64,000 nucleotides of DNA from Roseiarcus sp963782255 (GTDB lineage: Bacteria > Pseudomonadota > Alphaproteobacteria > Rhizobiales > Beijerinckiaceae), in NCBI GenBank assembly GCA_963782255.1, contig CAWAIS010000001.1:5084001-5148000 (forward strand), written 5' to 3'. Shown here in pieces: positions 61,654 to 64,000 of the stretch. A model generated the notes under the pieces. That model saw nothing but the letters and a program-made list of their open reading frames with translations, searched no databases and was not told where the DNA came from. The position numbers were made by a program, and so were the translations under genes. Position 1 is the stretch's first letter, and each line of letters begins with the position of its first letter.

Positions 61654-61906
61654 ATGGTAGATAACGAGTCGCTTCCTTCCTGGAACGACGGCGCGGCGAA
61701 ATCCGCGATCCTCGACTTTGTCGCGCGTGTGACAAACCAAGGAGGCGCCGATTTCGTGCCGTCAGCCGGGCGCATTGCGACGTTTGACAACGATGGAACC
61801 CTCTGGTGCGAGCAGCCGCTTCAAACTCAGTTCTTTTTCGCCTTTGACCGCGTGAAGCAATTGTCGGCCAAGGACCCGACGATCAGCGAGCGCCAACCTT
61901 TCAAGG
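61654..61906 (+). pseudogene. HAD-family hydrolase, 5' fragment
   Basis: Starts at ATG 61654 (MVDNESLPSWNDGAAKSAIL). The HAD motif I DNDGTLW (IATFDNDGTLWCEQPLQTQF) is intact, but homology stops at ISERQPFKA and is followed by unrelated Arg-rich sequence. The other HAD motifs are absent. It is divergent from the 2H-phosphoesterase gene, the two sharing a promoter region. Confidence 0.75.
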
Positions 61907-62429
61907 CCGTGCGTCCGCGCCGAGCGGGCGCCCGTTGGGCTCATGGCCTCGAATCCGTCGAGCGCCGCCTGCTCGCCGAGCGGCAGTTCCAAGAGATCGG
62001 CGAAGCGCGGCGCTCGCTCGAGCGCTAGGCCGACCGTAACCAGCGCGTCGTCGCGCCCCTTAAAGACGCGCGCGCTCGCTCGACCACGGCCACACGCGGC
62101 CAGCCGGGCGGAACCGGATTGAACGCGAGCGTGCGCAGCGCGTTGAGAAAGTGGGCGTCGTCCCTCGCGAACGAGGCGAACCGCCCCTGGGAACGGCAGG
62201 CTCTGCTCCTGCCGGCCGGGCGGCGTCGGATCCCGTCACATGCGCCTCGCGACCTCGAAGAACAACCAGCTGCCAACCGCGATGCCAACAGGCCAGAGGA
62301 TGAACGGATAAACGACGTCCGGCATCAGACTAAGCCCCATAGTGTGGAGACGAACTTGCTACGCATGAACCGGCGTCCGGCGCGCGTGAAACGATTGCGC
62401 CGCCGCCTCGTTGAGTCCCGACCGTTCGG
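61907..62429. other. Remnant DNA without recognisable gene
   Basis: Between the HAD break point and the next gene. Open frames on both strands are Arg-rich and lack starts or family resemblance; probably debris from deletions. Confidence 0.4.
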
Positions 62430-62822
62430 TCAGAGAGGCGTGCCGAGCCCGACGGTCATTCCCTTGCCGACCTGAACCAGCATGGTCTTGATGAAATCAG
62501 GGGCGAGAAACCGGGCGCAAGCCTGGCCGTCCGCGACGAGCGCGAGCATCACGGACCCGCCCGAACTTGCCATGACGGCGCGGTCGCCGGGAGGAAGCGT
62601 CCGCGAAATCGGCGGCAGCGCAACATAGAGCGCACGGACGAATTGGAACTGCTCCGGCGTCAAATCGGTCACCGTGGACACCGACTGGATTGCAGAGACG
62701 GGCACGCACTCCGGCGCTTCCCGATCCAGCCATCTGTCAAAGGCGCCGCCGTCGCCGGCGAAAGCCGCGGCGGACGAAACAAGGCAACCTGCCGCAAGCG
62801 CGGCGACAATGATCGGCTTCAT
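62430..62822 (-). CDS. Small exported protein
   Basis: A 130-residue protein with a clear signal peptide (MKPIIVAALAAGCLVSSAAA, cleavage near AFA-GDG). Mature part with two cysteines (APECVPV, GQACARF) and a central FVRALYVALPPISRTLPPGD. No known domain. Codon use and a clean ATG 62822 support a real gene, isolated among remnants. Confidence 0.65.
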   Translation of the reverse strand: MKPIIVAALAAGCLVSSAAAFAGDGGAFDRWLDREAPECVPVSAIQSVSTVTDLTPEQFQFVRALYVALPPISRTLPPGDRAVMASSGGSVMLALVADGQACARFLAPDFIKTMLVQVGKGMTVGLGTPL

Positions 62823-63149
62823 GATGTCCTCGCTTGGTTACGTGCGTTGAGCAAGTTAAGCGTATGCCTCGCCTCGCTCCAATTGGACGTCCGGATCGCC
62901 GTTATGTCTCTTCGGATGACCGCTATGGCGCCTTGGTTGGTGGTGTCCCGCCGCGTCGTGGCGTAGGAGCTGCGGGCGACCGGCTCCGAGTTTGGCGCAG
63001 AACGTGAGCGATTAAACCGCGAAAGTCGTCCGCGCCGGGAAAGTCGGGGGAACACGAGTTCGTGCGCCAGCTCCTCGATGGAGGACCGGCCGGAGGGCCG
63101 CGCCTGAAGTGCAACGGACTGCCCCCATGTGTTGGCAGCCGAGCGTCTG
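62823..63149. other. Gene-free stretch
   Basis: Upstream of the 62430 gene to repeat R2'. No convincing coding frame; presumably promoter DNA and remnants. Confidence 0.35.
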
Positions 63150-63326
63150 CTTCGGCCTCTCCATCTCGTGGTCCGGGAAACGGAATTTTGCGGGCTGAGA
63201 CTGGCGGGCGAATTCAGGCGCAGAACGCGTGAGAACGGTGGGAATTCGGTTCGCAGACCGCGACACTCCTCGCTAACCGACCGAAATTGCGAGGGTTTCT
63301 GCCGACCCGGAAACCGCGGCGGTTTG
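63150..63326. repeat. Direct repeat R2, copy B
   Basis: Copy of 56081-56257 (about 98% identical by eye), 7.07 kb to the right, same orientation. Confidence 0.85.
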
Positions 63327-63380
63327 CCGGGACTGCATGGTGGCGGAGGCAGTCTTGTGAAACTGGTCTCCGAGAGGGCA

Positions 63381-63553
63381 AATTCCCTGCTAACAGGGAA
63401 AATAACAGGGAATTTTTCAATTTTCGGCGGTCTTGGCGAAAATCGGCTCCGAAATCGCCCGTATTTTCAGTTTGTTACGAGCAAATTCCCTAAGATTCTG
63501 AACAGGGAAATAAATCGCCAGATCAGGGAATGATATTCCCTCGAATAGGGAAT
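63381..63553. repeat. Cluster of AGGGAA/TTCCCT sites
   Basis: Eight copies of AGGGAA(T) or its complement in 173 bp: 63381, 63395, 63407, 63484, 63504, 63525, 63535 and 63547. Two (63525-63541) form a perfect hairpin AGGGAAT-GAT-ATTCCCT. The cluster is AT-richer than the surroundings. Confidence 0.7.
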
Positions 63554-63564
63554 CATTGGCGCAA

Positions 63565-63936
63565 ATGCGTAGCTTGAGAAAGGAAGGCGGACGCCAGTCG
63601 AAGATCCCGCCGCGCGCCAGTTTGAAGGCGGCCTCGCCTCAATTTAACATAGAAGCTTCGCAAAATTTTCTTATGCGATTCGATGGAGGGCACCATTCGG
63701 GCGTTGGGCTGTCGCGAGGACACAAAGGGGGCGGCGACAGGAGCCGGAAAAGGATGGATGAGGACTCACCGATTAAACAAATGGTTGCCGCCAATCTAGC
63801 GACCTTGGATCCGGCGTGCGACAGTCCGCCGAAACCTGACGAACCCCTGAATGTTACGCTCGGTCGCCGGATGAAATACCCGGGCGATCGCGGTTATGTG
63901 AAGTTTCTCACGGGGCTAGAGCCTGTTAGGAACTGA
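63565..63936 (+). CDS. Doubtful open frame
   Basis: A 123-codon open frame from ATG 63565 with an Arg/Lys/Gly-rich composition and no domain or ribosome-binding site. The end (MKYPGDRGYVKFLTGLEPVR) is not recognisable. It may be chance. Nothing identifiable lies between 63937 and the window end. Confidence 0.25.
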   Translation: MRSLRKEGGRQSKIPPRASLKAASPQFNIEASQNFLMRFDGGHHSGVGLSRGHKGGGDRSRKRMDEDSPIKQMVAANLATLDPACDSPPKPDEPLNVTLGRRMKYPGDRGYVKFLTGLEPVRN

Positions 63937-64000
63937 CGCCATATTAAGTGTCTGAATTTTCGAGACTGTGCTCCCTGAACTGGACCCCGTTGGTGGGACC

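Noticed and set aside
1..64000. CRISPR arrays
   Set aside because: No regularly spaced repeats with unique spacers were seen; the repeats found are two- to four-copy hairpins, duplications or a coding tandem repeat.
63937..64000. An insertion-sequence end at the right edge
   Set aside because: GGACCCCGTTGGTGGGACC has some internal symmetry, but no transposase frame or matching inverted repeat is in view.

Overview
The window is GC-rich, high-coding-density DNA typical of an alphaproteobacterium. A member of the Rhizobiales/Hyphomicrobiales is my best guess, from the DUF736, strawberry-notch, Toprim, ParB and DUF2493 genes, the DUF3489-DUF2924-recombinase cassette and the relaxase type. The genus cannot be read from the sequence. 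No housekeeping operon, rRNA gene or complete tRNA was seen. Nearly everything is accessory: a composite of at least two integrative elements plus degenerate flanks.

Left part (1-12 kb) is a defence/toxin island. It holds a TIR-domain protein cut by the window edge, an HNH nuclease, a Fic/XRE pair (mobile mystery proteins B and A) with a palindromic operator, a TrlF-like PHP-ATPase, and a type I restriction-modification operon hsdM-hsdS-hsdR. Its hsdS carries an in-frame amber codon near the 5' end.

Middle part (12.6-54.3 kb) is mobile DNA. A 3' fragment of tRNA-Gly at 12.6 kb lies next to a tyrosine integrase. Next come a small possible excisionase, a MobA/VirD2-type relaxase, MobC, a candidate oriT, a SprT-like protein and a VirD4/TraG coupling protein. 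No type IV secretion channel genes are present, so the element looks mobilisable rather than self-transmissible. Cargo and maintenance genes follow: a secreted Rhs toxin with immunity partner and divergent XRE regulator, a possible HEPN protein, a DUF2493 protein, Toprim protein, strawberry-notch helicase/methylase, two DUF736 genes inside a 0.73-kb duplication, a DUF262/DUF1524 nuclease, a large ParB, a PD-(D/E)XK-like nuclease, and a Fic protein translationally coupled to an unknown partner. A large serine recombinase closes this part; its reading frame runs through a 3' fragment of tRNA-Arg(CCG), which marks an element end at 54.3 kb.

Right part (54.5-64 kb) is decayed. It contains a frameshifted DUF3489 gene, DUF2924, pieces of the associated recombinase, two pairs of long direct repeats in the order R1-R2-R1'-R2', truncated 2H-phosphoesterase and HAD genes, and an apparently intact secretion/envelope-like cluster (Sel1-repeat, OmpA-like, membrane protein with a degenerate ATPase domain).

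The most unusual signals are non-coding. A structured leader occurs upstream of both DUF736 genes and upstream of the unrelated DUF2493 gene, with base-pair changes that preserve a helix. A second leader type precedes the strawberry-notch and parB genes. A third hairpin type precedes two small genes at 52.0 and 52.4 kb.
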